Shown piece by piece: positions 44,659 to 55,930 of a stretch of DNA of 64,000 bases. Below the pieces are notes generated by a model. The model was given only the letters and a program-made list of their open reading frames with translations. It did not search any database and was not told the origin of the DNA. The stretch is from Heloderma charlesbogerti. Taxonomy: Eukaryota; Chordata; Lepidosauria; Squamata; Helodermatidae. Location of the stretch: assembly GCA_026122225.1 (NCBI GenBank), contig JANEZZ010002681.1:434001-498000 (forward strand). The letters run 5' to 3'. Positions within the stretch are counted from its first letter, which is position 1, and each line of letters starts with the position of its first letter. Both the position numbers and the translations under genes were made by a program.

Positions 44659-45539
44659 TAGGGTTGTACGAAACTCACTTACCAGTTCGCGGATGTGATT
44701 CACGGTGTGGGGGGGGAGGTGCTCCATCCTTCCCCCTGGAATCCTGCCCGGTTGGCTCCACTCCATGGCGGCTCCGCAGAGCAGCCAGCCAGGGCCATCT
44801 GCAGCCGGATTTCCGGGCTGCTGCGGATGCAAATGGTGGCCCCCATAGCAGCTGCCATTTGCATCCAGCCAGGCTGCCATGATAGGCTACGTAAATATTT
44901 ACGTAGCCTATCACGGCTAGCCTCCCCCCCCCAAAAAAGCAGCATACGCAAATGGCAGTGGCTATGGCAGCTGCCATTTGCGTTCCATATTTTTCGCCGT
45001 TCTAACCTACGTAAATATTTACGTAGGCTATTACGGTGAAAAAAGGGGAACGCAAATAGCATAGTGGGCACTATTTGCATTCCTTTTTTTTCCATCGGAA
45101 TACCCTATGTAAATATTTATGTAGGCTAGAATGGCGAAAAAAAAGGAACACAAATAGCGCCCACTACGCTATTTGCGTTCCCCTATTTTTCGCCGTAATA
45201 GCCTACGTAACTGTTTACGTAGGCTAGAACAGCGAAAAATAGGGAATGCGAATGGTGGCTGCTGTAGCCACCACCATTTGCGTACGCTGGGTTTTTTTGA
45301 TGGGGTTAGCCGTGATAGGCTACATAAATACTTACGTAGCCTATCACAGCTGCAAGGAGGACACCAATGGTGGCCGCAGCAGCCTGGCCGCGGCTGGCCA
45401 GGAGACCAGCTGCCGGAGCCGCCCAAATCCGCCACATCCGCCCCAGGTAAGTGCCGTCCTGGGGGATTCTGCAGGGGGGAGGGGGGCAGGAGGCCGTTCC
45501 ACTCACTGGAATCTGTGGCAGAATTCTCTGCCATCCCTA
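44659..45539. mobile_element. Element E: palindromic hAT-like element, 881 bp
   Basis: Ends TAGGGTTG and CATCCCTA, with a perfect 8-bp target duplication CTTGAGTT (44651-44658 and 45540-45547). The core is a nested palindrome with several GGCTACGTAAATATTTACGT units separated by ATTTGCGTTCC and CGCCGT-type spacers, plus GCAAATGGCAG hairpins. Outward motifs ACTTACC (44677-44683) and GGTAAGT (45446-45452). Related to but distinct from B and D. Confidence 0.92.
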
Positions 45540-45624
45540 CTTGAGTTAGAATAAGCTCGGAGGTGAAATTTGAAGAACTTTGGTGAGCTTGAGTTTTGCT
45601 GATTCACATATCCCTAGTTTAGCC

Positions 45625-46572
45625 ATCATTCGAACTTCTACCAGTGACTGGAGTGACATTGGAGGGGGCATGATGGGAAATTTAAAAGTTAGGCTAGATT
45701 CAACTGCCTTAACTGTGGCTGTTCAGAGCACCTGGTTGAATTAAAAAAATGGGGGGCAGGATAGGCATCAATACTGAGCCCTGGTAGCTATCCATGGATA
45801 CCAATTACTTATTTCAGCAGTGCTCAATTCTGAAACTTGATGGGACAACAAGATACATCTCTGTCCGCTTCTGCACCTTTTCTTGTTCCCTAATTTGTAT
45901 TCCTCTATGTTCCTACAGCAGACAGCAGTACAAACTCTGACCCATATTCTGATTGCTTCTAATATAGCTTTTCCTGCAGCCAATAAGGATGAGAATGAAA
46001 TTACACATTGTATGAATATTACAGTTAGGATTACAGATTATCACCTCATAGCCTATATTCCATGCCCCAAACCATCTAGCCATAACTTTGTTGATATCTC
46101 ATCATAAATGGACAAAAATGATAAAGTGAGTGAATTCAACTGTATCCTTTCTTATAGCAGGCATTGGTTGCTGAAGGCAGCAAAACATCAATTTGACTTC
46201 CAGGTCTAACAGAAATGATGGCACATTCTCCTGGTTTGGGTCCCCAAGCTGCCCAACTACAGCCTGTAGTTCTCTTTCCTTAAGAAATGGGGGGGAGGGG
46301 GTAGTTCTTACATAAGTGGAAAAACAGGGGTCTAGTTTGTACCACTGCAGATGACCGGCAGGGACTTGTATGACTTGAATGCTCCTCTTTGCAAAATAAA
46401 TAAATAAAAGAAAAGCCATGCTCATACAAAAGTAGGTACATTCTAACTTAGCCTTCCCAGAGACATGATATTTTGCTATGTATAAAGACTTGTGAGGTTA
46501 TACCTCAGGCTTAATCAAAGTGATTCATTGTTGAAAATGACGATTAATACTTTTCCAGGTTTATAGTCTGGT
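45625..46572. other. No gene recognised
   Basis: No supportable feature between the hAT-like cluster and the Bov-B insertion. Confidence 0.5.
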
Positions 46573-46649
46573 CTGGAGTACACACCCCTTCATGGATCAC
46601 TGCCTTGTTGTGGCGAAGGGGCTTGCGTAACTCAGTGAAGCCATAAGCT

Positions 46650-47661
46650 ATGCCGTGCAGGGCCACCCAAGATGGACAGGTCATGGCAGAGAGTTCTGAC
46701 AAAATGTGGTCCACTGGAGAAGGAAATGGCAACCCACTCCAGTATTCTTGCCAAGAAAACCCCATGGAACGTATCACAAGGCTAAAAGATATGACGCTGG
46801 AAGATGAGCCCCTCAGGTCGGAAGGTGTCCAATATGCTACTGGGGAAGAGCAGAGGGTATTTCCAAGTAGCTCCAGAAAGAGTGAAGCGGCTGGGCCAAA
46901 GCCGAAAGGACACTCAGCTGTGGATGTGTCTGGCGGTGAAAAGAAAATCCGATGCTGTAAAGAACAATATTGTTTAGGAACCTGGAATGTAAGGTCAATG
47001 AATCAAGGTAAGCTGGAGGTGGTCAAACATGAGATGGCAAGATTGAACATCGACATCTTGGGAATCAGCGAACTAAAATGGACAGGCATGGGCGAATTTA
47101 ATTCAGGTGACCATCATATCTACTATTGTGGGCAAGAATCCCTTAGAAGAAATGGAGTAGCACTCATAGTCAACAAAAGGGTGGGAAAAGCAGTACTGGG
47201 GTACAATCTTAAAAAAGGATAGAATGATCTCAGTACGAATCCAAGGCAAACCATTCAACATCACAGTAATTCAAGTCTATGCCCCAACCACTGAGGCCGA
47301 AGAAGCTGAGGTTGATCGGTTCTATGAAGACCTACAACACCTTCTAGAACTAACACCAAAAAAAGATGTCCTCTTTATCATAGGGGATTGGAATGCTAAA
47401 GTAGGAAGTCAAGAAATCACCGGGATAACAGGCAGGCATGGCCTTGGTGTACAAAATGAAGCAGGACAAAAGCTAATAGAGTTTTGCCAAGAGAACATGC
47501 TGATCATAGCAAACACTCTTTTCCAACAGCACAAGAGGCGACTCTACACATGGACGTCACCAGATGGTCAATATCGAAATCAGATTGATTATGTCCTTTG
47601 CAGCCAAAGATGGAGAAGCTCCATACAGTCAGTCAAAACAAGACCTGGAGCTGACTCATGA
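46650..47661 (+). pseudogene. Bov-B ORF, endonuclease part, two frameshifts
   Basis: Frame one (46650-47222, 190 aa) carries the leader and early endonuclease motifs (TWNVRSMNQG, ISELKWTGMGEFNSG). It shifts at an A-rich run, CTTAAAAAAGGATAG near 47215, where the other copies read AAAAATGATAGA. Frame two (47224-47661, 145 aa) continues with FIIGDWNAKVGSQEIT and YRNQIDYVLCSQRWRS. An 11-bp deletion near 47655 then removes the SDH region and shifts the frame again. Confidence 0.9.
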
Positions 47662-49783
47662 GCTACTTCTTGCAAAATTTCGGCTTAAATTGAAGAACGT
47701 CGGGAAAACCACTAAACCATTCAGGTATGACCTAAATCATATCCCTGATGAATATACAGTGGAGGTGAGGAATAGATTTCAGGGATTAGACCTGATAGAC
47801 AGAGTGCCTGAGGAACTATGGACGGAGGTCCGTAACATTGTTCAGGAGGCAGCAACGAAATCCGTCCCAAAGAAAAAGAAATGTAAGAAAGCCAAGTGGC
47901 TGTCAGATGAGGCTTTACAAGTAGCTCACGAAAGAAGGGAAGCGAAAAGCAAGGGAGAAAGGGGAAGATATACCCAACTGAATGCAGAGTTCCAGAGAAT
48001 AGTAAGGAGAGACAAGAAGGCCTTCTTAAATGAACAATGCAAAGAAATCGAGGAAAACAACAGAATGGGAAAGACTAGAGATCTCTTCAAGAAAATTGGA
48101 GATCTCAAGGGAACGTTTTGTGCAAAGACGGGCATGATAAAGGACAAAGAAGGCAGGGACCTAACAGAAGCAGATGAGATTAAGAAGAGGTGGCAAGAAT
48201 ACACAGAAGAACTATACAGGAAAGATCTGAATGTCCCTGATAGCCATGATAGTGCGGTCACTGAACTTGAGCCGGACATCCTAGAGAGTGAAGTCAAGTG
48301 GGCCTTAGGAAGCATTAGTAACAACAAAGCTAGCGGAGATGACAGTATTCCAGCCGAGCTACTTAAAATCCTAGAAGATGATGCTGTTAAAGTGCTGCAT
48401 TCAATATGCCAACAAATCTGGAACACTCAACAGTGGCCACAAGACTGGAAAAGGTCAGTTTACATTCCAATTCCAAAGAAGGGCAACGCCAAAGAGTGTT
48501 CAAACTACCGCACAATTGCACTCATTTCACATGCCAGCAAGGTGATGCTCAAAATCCTACAAGCTAGGCTTCAGCAGTATGCGAACCGAGAACTACCGGA
48601 AGTACAAGCTGGGTTTAGAAGAGGCAGAGGAACTAGAGATCAAATCGCCAACATTCGCTGGATCATGGAGAAAGCAAGAGAATTCCAGAAAAACGTCTAT
48701 TTCTGCTTCATTGACTACGCTAAAGCCTTTGATTGTGTGGATCACAACAAACTGTGGCAAATCCTTAAAGTGATGGGAGTACCAGACCACCTTACCTGTC
48801 TCCTGAGAAACCTGTACGAGGGTCAAGAAGCAACAGTAAGAACCAGACATGGAACAACCGAGTGGTTCAAAATTGGGAAAGGAGTACGACAAGGCTGCAT
48901 ATTGTCACCCTGCTTATTTAACTTATATGCAGAGTACATCATGAGAAATGCCGGGTTGGATGAATCAGAGGTTGGAATTAAGATTGCCGGGAGAATTATC
49001 AACAACCTCCGATATGCAGACGATACCACCCTAATGGCAGAAAGCGAAGAGGATCTCAAGAGCCTCTTGTTGAGGGTGAAAGAGGAGAGTGCAAAAGCTG
49101 GTTTGAAACTCAACATTAAAAAAACGAAGATCATGGCATCTGGCCCTATCACTTCCTGGCATATCGAAGGGGAAGAAATGGAAGCAGTGACAGATTTTAC
49201 TTTCTTGGGCTCCAAGATCACCGCAGACGGTGACTGTAGCCATGAAATTAAAAGACGCTTGCTGCTTGGGAGGAAAGCTATGGCAAACCTAGACAGCATA
49301 GTAAGAAGCAGAGACATCACCTTGCCGACAAAGGTCCGTCTAATCAAAGCTATGGTTTTCCCAGTAGTAATGTATGGCTGTGAGAGCTGGACTATAAGGA
49401 AGGCTGAGCGCCGAAGAATTGATGCTTTCGAACTGTGGTGCTGGAGAAGACTCTTACGAGTCCCCTGGACTGCAAGGAGGTCAAATCAGTCCATCCTAAA
49501 GGAAATCAACCCTGAGTGCTCATTGGAAGGACAGATAATGAAGCTGAAGCTCCAATATTTTGGCCACCTAATGCGAAGAGAAAACTCCCTGGAAAAGACC
49601 CTGATGCTGGGAAAGACTGAAGGCAAAAGGAGAAGGGGACGGCAGAGGATGAGATGGCTAGATAGCATCACGGATGCAATGAATATGAACTTGAGCACGC
49701 TCCGGGAGAGAACGCAGGACAGGAAGGCCTGGCGTGCTATGGTCCATGGGGTCACGAAGAGTCGGACACGACTGAACGACTGA
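47564..49783 (+). pseudogene. Bov-B ORF, RT and C-terminal part (739-aa frame)
   Basis: After the second frameshift the RT-bearing frame is open to the natural stop at 49783. The first about 30 residues of the nominal frame are out-of-frame endonuclease sequence. RT motifs are intact: FCFIDYAKAFDCVDHNK, GVRQGCILSPCLFNLY and LRYADDTTLMAE. The C-terminal WCWRRLLRVPWTARRSNQ and DRKAWRAMVHG regions are also present. Loss of a continuous endonuclease-RT fusion should disable it. Confidence 0.9.
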
Positions 49784-49971
49784 ACAACAACAACAACAAC
49801 TGGAGTTCACAAGTCAGAGTTCAGTTTAGATATTAAAAATGCATCCATGTGTTCACTGCAAACAAATAATTGACTCCATGAGCAATGATAACAGATACTC
49901 TTGACTGATTAGCATGTTGGGGCAAGAAAGATACACCTTCCATGTTGACCAAATTATGGTTTGGTTCAGTG

Positions 49972-50001
49972 TAGGGTTGGCGGAGAATTTTGCCATCCCT
50001 A
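49972..50001. repeat. 30-bp terminus-only hAT-like relic
   Basis: TAGGGTTGGCGGAGAA and TTTTGCCATCCCTA abut directly. These are the two extreme ends of the palindromic hAT-like family with everything between them missing. No 8-bp target duplication was seen. Confidence 0.55.
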
Positions 50002-50626
50002 CAGGGCATACATTGTCATAGTCAGACCATTTCCTGGTGAGATTTGAATTCATGCTGGTGCTTCCTCACCTGCAGGGCTGAGGGACCCATTCAGATGATC
50101 CACTCTAAGACAATGATGGAATCCAATACTTTGGGAATTTTCCAGTGGAGGGAGTAGCTGATTCAACTGAGGTCCTAGTCTTGCTATGGGACATTGAGGC
50201 AGGTCATCAACTCATTCATGCCTGAGTGCCCTCTCTAGAAGTATAGAGCCTGCTCTGCTCCTTGGTATACTGGGGAGCTATGGACAGTGAAACAGGCCAG
50301 ATGTCAGATAGAGTGCAAATGGCAGAAGTCTCGAAGTGAAGATGACCGAACATGCTCTTGGACACATAATCATGCCTACTGCATGGTAGTGCAAGTAGTA
50401 AAGAGGGCTAATTTTGCTGCCTACATTGCATCCTCAAGTGGCTGTCCAGTGGAGCTTTTGCAGCTGGTTCAGAGGTTGTTAACATCCTCTCCAATGAATG
50501 GACCCTGGGCCCCTCAAGGACCTGTGACCTATTTGCATCGCACTTTGAGGACAAAATCACTAGTTTACATGGCAAACTTGATGTGGTTTCTGATGGCATC
50601 ATCTGCCAGATTTTGTGGGATCAACG

Positions 50627-51527
50627 TGGGGATGGAGAAAAGTCCCTTACCTGTCCTCGAAGCTTGCTTCGTGGTGGGGGGGAGGCGCTTCGCTTCTCCC
50701 CCCGAAGTTCATGCGAGGGGGGGAGGTGCCCCACCTCGCCTGGCTGCAATTCAGGCCGGGCAGGAGGTGCCATCCCTCACCGGCGAAATTCAGGCCAGGT
50801 AGAAGTGCCCCGTCTACCCGGCCGCGAAAAAAAAACAACCACCCCCATGATAGGCTACGTAGCGATTTACGTAGCCTATCACGGCTAGATTTCCAAAGTC
50901 AGCCGTGATAGGCTACGTAAATCGTCACGTAGCCTATCACGGGTGACTTTGGAAAAAAAAGCGCGTATGCAAATGGCGGCCCCCATAGGGAGCCGCCATT
51001 TGTGTTCCTTATTTGGTCCCTGTAGTCTATGTAAAAGCTATTTGCGTTGCCCTTATTTTCGCCGTAGTCTACGTAAATCTTTACGTAGACTACAGGGACC
51101 AAATAAGGAACGCAAGTGGCGGCTCCCTATGGGGGCCGCCATTTGCATACGCGCTTTTTTTTTTCCCAAAGTCACCCGTGATAGGCTACGTGATGATTAA
51201 CGTAGCCTATCACGGCTGACTTTGGAGATCTAGCTGTGATAGGCTACGTTAATCGTTACGTAGCCTATCACGTTTGTTTTTTTTTTACTTTCCTTGAAAT
51301 GGCGGCGGTGGCAGCCAGTCGAAAGACCAGCTGCCACCCCCGCCCCTGACGAAGACCCGACGAACCGCCGCAGGGACACGCCGCCGGGAGGGACATTCGT
51401 GAAAGGTAAGTCCCATCCCGGGGGCTGGCGGGGGGGTGGCAGAGAATTTCACCGCCGATTTCAGGGGGCCGAATGCGTTGGCACTCGGCCCCCCGAAGTT
51501 TTGGGGAGAAATTCTCCCCCATCCCTA
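50627..51527. mobile_element. Element D: palindromic hAT-like element, 901 bp
   Basis: Left end TGGGGATG, right end CATCCCTA. 8-bp target duplication GATCAACG (50619-50626) and GATCAATG (51528-51535), one mismatch. Core order: two TGATAGGCTACGT palindromes, a GCAAATGGCGGCCCCCATAG hairpin half, a GTAGTCTACGTAAATC palindrome, the other hairpin half, then two more TGATAGGCTACGT palindromes. Outward motifs CCTTACC (50645-50651) and GGTAAGT (51405-51411). Hairpin GTCGAAAGAC at 51313-51332. Confidence 0.92.
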
Positions 51528-51604
51528 GATCAATGTCAGTTGTTGCTTCCTGATGATGTGGACAATGTGCTTACAGCAGTGCAGCTGACCACATGCCCTC
51601 TAGA

Positions 51605-52124
51605 TAGGGATGGCACAGGCACCTGATTCAGTCAGGGAATCTGGTGGAACTGCCCCTGCCTGCACTACTGAGCTCTGTTGGCTGAGCCCCTGCCCCTGGC
51701 AAATGACCTGGACTCACCCTGGTGGCCTTGTCGAGCTTTGCAGTCACCATTTTTGAGAAATATAATGTCAATCACAAAAATGCACATATTTGCGTGCGCA
51801 CAAAAATGCGCATTTTTGCGATTGCTCATATTTGCGTATGCGTGAAATGCGCATTTTTCTAAAATGTGGATTTCGCACACACACAAATGTGTACGTTCAC
51901 AAAAATGCACATTTTTGTGCATACAAAAACATGCACATTTTTGTGTTTGCCATTTTTGTTTTAAAAAAATGGCCACCGCACAGCTCGATGAGAGTGCTGG
52001 GGTGAGTGCGGGCTACTTGCTGAGTGTGGGAGGGGCTCGAGCGCTGTCCGTGGACTGGCAAGCAGAGGCAGGGGCTGTGCGGGTGTCCAGAGAACCCCGA
52101 TGGGGGTGCGTTCGCACATTCCTG
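51605..52124. mobile_element. Element J: hAT-like element with CACAAAAATGC-type core
   Basis: Ends TAGGGATG and CATTCCTG, with a perfect 8-bp target duplication CCTCTAGA (51597-51604 and 52125-52132). The core 51760-51955 is a series of short palindromes of the ATGCGCATTTTTGCG / GCACATTTTTGTGC type, unlike the other cores. Outward motifs ACTCACC (51712-51718) and GGTGAGT (52001-52007). Confidence 0.9.
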
Positions 52125-52639
52125 CCTCTAGATCCTTGCTCTTCCTGGCTAATAAGCTGGGGGTGGGGGTGTTATGACTGGGAGAGAGAGAGTAACGCTA
52201 CCCCTTGACCCCCTGGCAATTGAGCTATGGAAGGGTACCAGCTATGGAGGGCACCACCTTGTCTCCAATGCTATTTAAGATCTGTATGAAGCTAATGAGA
52301 GCTGGTATTAGGGGATTTGGAGCAAAGTGCCATCAGTATGCTGATGATACACAGCTCCCTCTGACATCCGAAATCAGGTGAGGCTGTGTAAGTCCTGGAT
52401 CAGTGCCTAGACTCAGTGATGGGCTAGATGATGGCCAATACATTGAGACTGTATCCTTTAGGTGAGTGGTTCCCAAGTCCAGTAGATCGGCATATTGCCT
52501 GTTCTGGATGGGGTTGCACTTCCATTGAAAGATGGGGTTCATAGTCTAGGAGTACTCCTGTATCCATCTCTGCCACTGGAGTCCCAAGTGGCCATGGCAG
52601 CTTGGAGTCCCTTCTACCAGCTAGAGCTGGTATGTCAGC

Positions 52640-53097
52640 TAGGGATGTGCAGATTTTATTTAATCTGTTCCATCTGTGTTTTGTGAATTCAATTGTCAGG
52701 CATCTTTTGATCCATCAACCGCTCATTGATAGAATCAGGTTTCCACCCCTTCAGAAAAGTATGCAAAATAATTCCGCTGCAATTTACATAACTTCTTCTG
52801 CTGGCACAAGCCAAGCACACACAAAAAGAGTGCTACACAGTGGAGGCTGAAGTGAGATAGGAGATGCATAAAATGTTGTGTATGTGTGTGTGTGTTTTCA
52901 ATGACATGTATGTGATAGGATTTTCCAGTAAATTTCATAGGACTACATGTGCATGCAATTCTGGAAAGTTAGAAAATGGTCAACAAGTCTGTGGAATCCA
53001 CACAACTCAGAAGATGCTGGTCCCTTGTGGAATCCACAAGGGATTTATAGAAATCCAAAGTTATTTGAATCTGTTTCTGATTTCTCCAACATCCGTA
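52640..53097. mobile_element. Element K: hAT-like element inside L2, 458 bp
   Basis: Ends TAGGGATGTGCAGATTTTAT and TTTCTCCAACATCCGTA. It lacks nested palindromes and the GGTAAGT pair. The flanks GGTATGTC and GGTATGGC are similar but not exactly adjacent to the termini, so the target duplication is uncertain. Same family as 57204-57596, 43448-43690 and 28137-28275. Confidence 0.75.
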
Positions 53098-54558
53098 GGT
53101 ATGGCCTGTCCTGGACAGGGATAGTTTGGCCAGAGTGGTACAGGTGCTAGTAACCTCAAGACTGGATTACTGCAACATGCTTTATGTGGTGCTGCCCTTA
53201 AAATTGTCTGGAAGTTGCATCTAGTGAAGAATGCAGCAGCTTGGCAGTTGTCAGGAGCTGCTGCTTTTCAGCATGCAACTCTTTTTCTGGGGGTACTGCA
53301 CTGGGGGTACTAAACAACTTCGGTCAGGATATTTGAGAGAGAGCGGCTTCTCCCTTACCAGCCTGCCTGGTCACTGAGGTCATTGGATGAGGCCCTCCTG
53401 GTGGTCCTGCATGGAACTGCAGTCCATTTGGAGTCTACTCCAAGTAGAGCCTTCAGTGCATTGGCTCCCTCTCTGTGGAACTCCCTGCCTGTCCATGTCA
53501 GGCACAAACTGGCTTGATTTTAGTGCCAGCTCAAGAATTATCATCATTATTATTATTTACAACAAGCCTTCCCTGACTGACTAGCCACAGTTTTATTGGA
53601 ATAATTTATCAGTACAAATTTTAAGTCTGTATTTTGATTCCCCTCCCCCGCACACACATTTTTATTGTTGACTCTTATTGGATGTGGAGCAGTGTATAAG
53701 TCCAATAAACAAAAACAAAAACAACTGGAGGATGAGATGGGATGTGGAGCAGTGTATAAATCCAATAAATAAATAAAAAAATAAAATAAAATGGAGGATG
53801 AGACAAGAGGACGAAGTGGAGGTAGAAAAAAGTGGGATGGCCCCAGGGCTAATGATTGGGATTGCTGAAGGAAGTCCACATCTATGGATGGAGGGGTCAA
53901 GAGAGTTCTTAAGGACCTTACCCCAGGTTGAAGCAGGCACGGCTCTAGGACAATCTTTGGTGGAAGAAATACAAGGACACATTGCCCATTGTCTGTGGAG
54001 AAGCTGATACTCAGCACCATGAACATAGAGCAGAAGTTAATCCTCAGCCCAGGCCCACAGCTGTCTGGTAGCAAAAAGGCTTCAGTTTGTTGCAACCAGC
54101 TTAGACTGCCACTATGTTCATAGGAAGTTTATGGGGAAAATGGAACCCTATCATGTTGAGTTGCCTCCAGAAATGTTCTATCCACTTCCAGAGGTTTGGG
54201 CCATAACTGGCCCACCACCACCACCACTCAAGAATAAAGTTCCACAACTATTATGTAGAAGTCCTACCCTTTGAGAAGATGTCTTGTGGCATAAGACAAA
54301 GGCCCACTCTGCAGAGCTAAAGAAAAGCAAAGGCTTTTATATAGAGAGAGATACTCCTTTGGGTGGTATAAGGCTGTATAATTGTATAATTCAAAGGTTG
54401 TATAATTCAAAAACACTACCTTGAACTGGGGTCAGAGGCCAATTGACAGCTATTATAATGCATATACAATTGGCATTACATAATCTCAGTTACCTGCCTC
54501 AATTGTGAATTGGCCTTGGAAGAACACCCAGCAGTAAATAGACAGCTGCTCAGAACAG

Positions 54559-54629
54559 CTTCCTTCCTTCCTTCCTTCCTTCCTTCCTTCCTTCCTTCCT
54601 TCCTTCCTTCCCTTCTTTCTTTCTTTCTT
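54559..54629. repeat. (TTCC)n/(TTTC)n microsatellite
   Basis: Tetranucleotide tract. Its mirror image at 62887-62957 has the same length. Confidence 0.92.
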
Positions 54630-55025
54630 AGAATGTATGAACAGTTTCTGTTTGTTTGTTTGTTTTATAAAAGGCAGTTTATAGCAGTTTTTTTCAAGTC
54701 AGACAAACAGCATAAATTTGTTATTTATTTATTTTATACAATTCTACAAAATCACACTGAAAATAGTATCACATATGAAGAACAAAACATAGTTCAAAAC
54801 AAAAAGAATCAGGTCACTACATATACAACCACAAAGTTCATTATAATAGCCTTGCATGAGTCTGGTAGATCTCCTTTGGGAGGGTCTCCATTCATTCATT
54901 TTAATTTATTCATTACATTTCTATACTGGCCAATAACTGAAGCTTTCTGGATGGTTTACGATCATCTTTGTAATCTGGGACTATGGAAGGGATATCTTGG
55001 AGAATTATACTAAGTTTACCAACAC

Positions 55026-55064
55026 TATCCATCCATCCATCCATCCATCCATCCATCCATCCAT
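55026..55064. repeat. (ATCC)n microsatellite
   Basis: Tetranucleotide tract. Its mirror at 62452-62490 has the same length. Confidence 0.92.
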
Positions 55065-55930
55065 CAATAAAGTTCACCAGCAGCACCACAAATGAAAACC
55101 CAAAATTACCCTTCCTGGATATGCGTTTAATCACTGAAAATCATCAAATTGTCTGTCACAGACTTAGATTGTAAACCTACAGATTCCACCTGTGCCTGAA
55201 ACGACAAGTCATGGCATCTGAACCATCTAAGTCAGAGCGATAAGAGTTTGGCTCATAGGATAAAACACATTTGAAATCATCATCATCATCAAAAAGTTGT
55301 AATGAACTTAAAAAACATCTCCAACAATGTGGATACACTATTCACAGCAGTGACTACAATATAAGTCAAGCATCAGTAATATGTAGGAATACCTTTCTAT
55401 ATGAGGCAAAGGCTAACTCTTTGAAAAAAAATTGAATTCCATTCCATTTGCTGTGGACTACCATCCTGCTGCCCCTAACTGCCACCAGATTATGAAAGAT
55501 AGTTACCTTATTATATCCTATTGTGCTAGTTTAATGGAAGCCATTAATTCTCCACCACACATCATGTTCAGAAAACCACCCTATTTACATACATTAATGT
55601 AAAGCAGCACTTAAACAAGATAGTTGCAACTTGCAACCCTGGATATCAGCAATGTAAATCAGCCATTGCATTACTGTAGTGACTTTCAAGAAACCACTTC
55701 TTTTAAGAGCACAGTTACTAACAAAACTTATGTCATTAGACAATCAGTAACATCCACTTCCACAAATGCAATTTGTTTGAATGAAAAAAATAAACAATAA
55801 ACAATGAATGTTGTATATAGGAAAAATGACAATGGAAGAACAAGATTTCATAACAACAAATCTGCAATTCTTACTAAAAAACAAACGAACAAACAAAAAC
55901 CTAGAGCAGCCTATTGTAAGACATTATAAC

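Larger units (their letters stand above)
43725..45616. mobile_element. Older hAT-like element hosting two nested elements
   Basis: Left end TAGGGATGTATAAGAAATTT, right end TGATTCACATATCCCTA. The same family is at 26022-26424 and 36190-36477. Its own sequence runs 43725-43800, 44351-44658 and 45540-45616, with elements I and E inserted. Flanks GATTTACC and GTTTAGCC agree at 5 of 8 positions, a weak target duplication as expected for an older insertion. Confidence 0.72.
46585..49799 (+). mobile_element. Bov-B LINE, full length (3.2 kb)
   Basis: Flanked by a 12-bp target duplication, CTGGAGTACACA (46573-46584) and CTGGAGTTCACA (49800-49811), one mismatch. The 5' end CCCCTTCATGGATCACTGCC is shared with the 7551 copy, which supports it as the true 5' end. 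The 3' end is (AAC)n. The single long ORF is broken twice, so the copy is recent but not active as it stands. Confidence 0.95.
50002..53735 (+). mobile_element. L2-type LINE, broken by three nested insertions
   Basis: Pieces at about 50002-50626, 51528-51604, 52125-52639 and 53098-53735 read as one L2. It starts with an endonuclease-like SDHFLVRFEF near 50030. A linker with FASHFEDKITSL and TTCPLDPCSSW follows, the latter split by element J. Next come RT text with a YADDTQL-like stretch near 52340 and a C-terminal SRLDYCNMLY-like segment near 53155. It ends in a GGAGCAGTGTATAAGTCCAA 3' UTR. Many stops show it is old. A second partial 3' end follows at 53738-53792. The last part enters the giant inverted repeat. 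Confidence 0.82.
53793..55930. other. Left arm: no gene, two tetranucleotide tracts
   Basis: Apart from (TTCC)n at 54559-54629 and (ATCC)n at 55026-55064, nothing is recognised. The frame 54510-55013 is largely simple repeat and has no family motif. Confidence 0.5.

Noticed and set aside
54510..55013. 167-aa frame with FLPS repeats as a coding gene
   Set aside because: The first part is a translated (TTCC)n tract and the rest has no recognisable domain.
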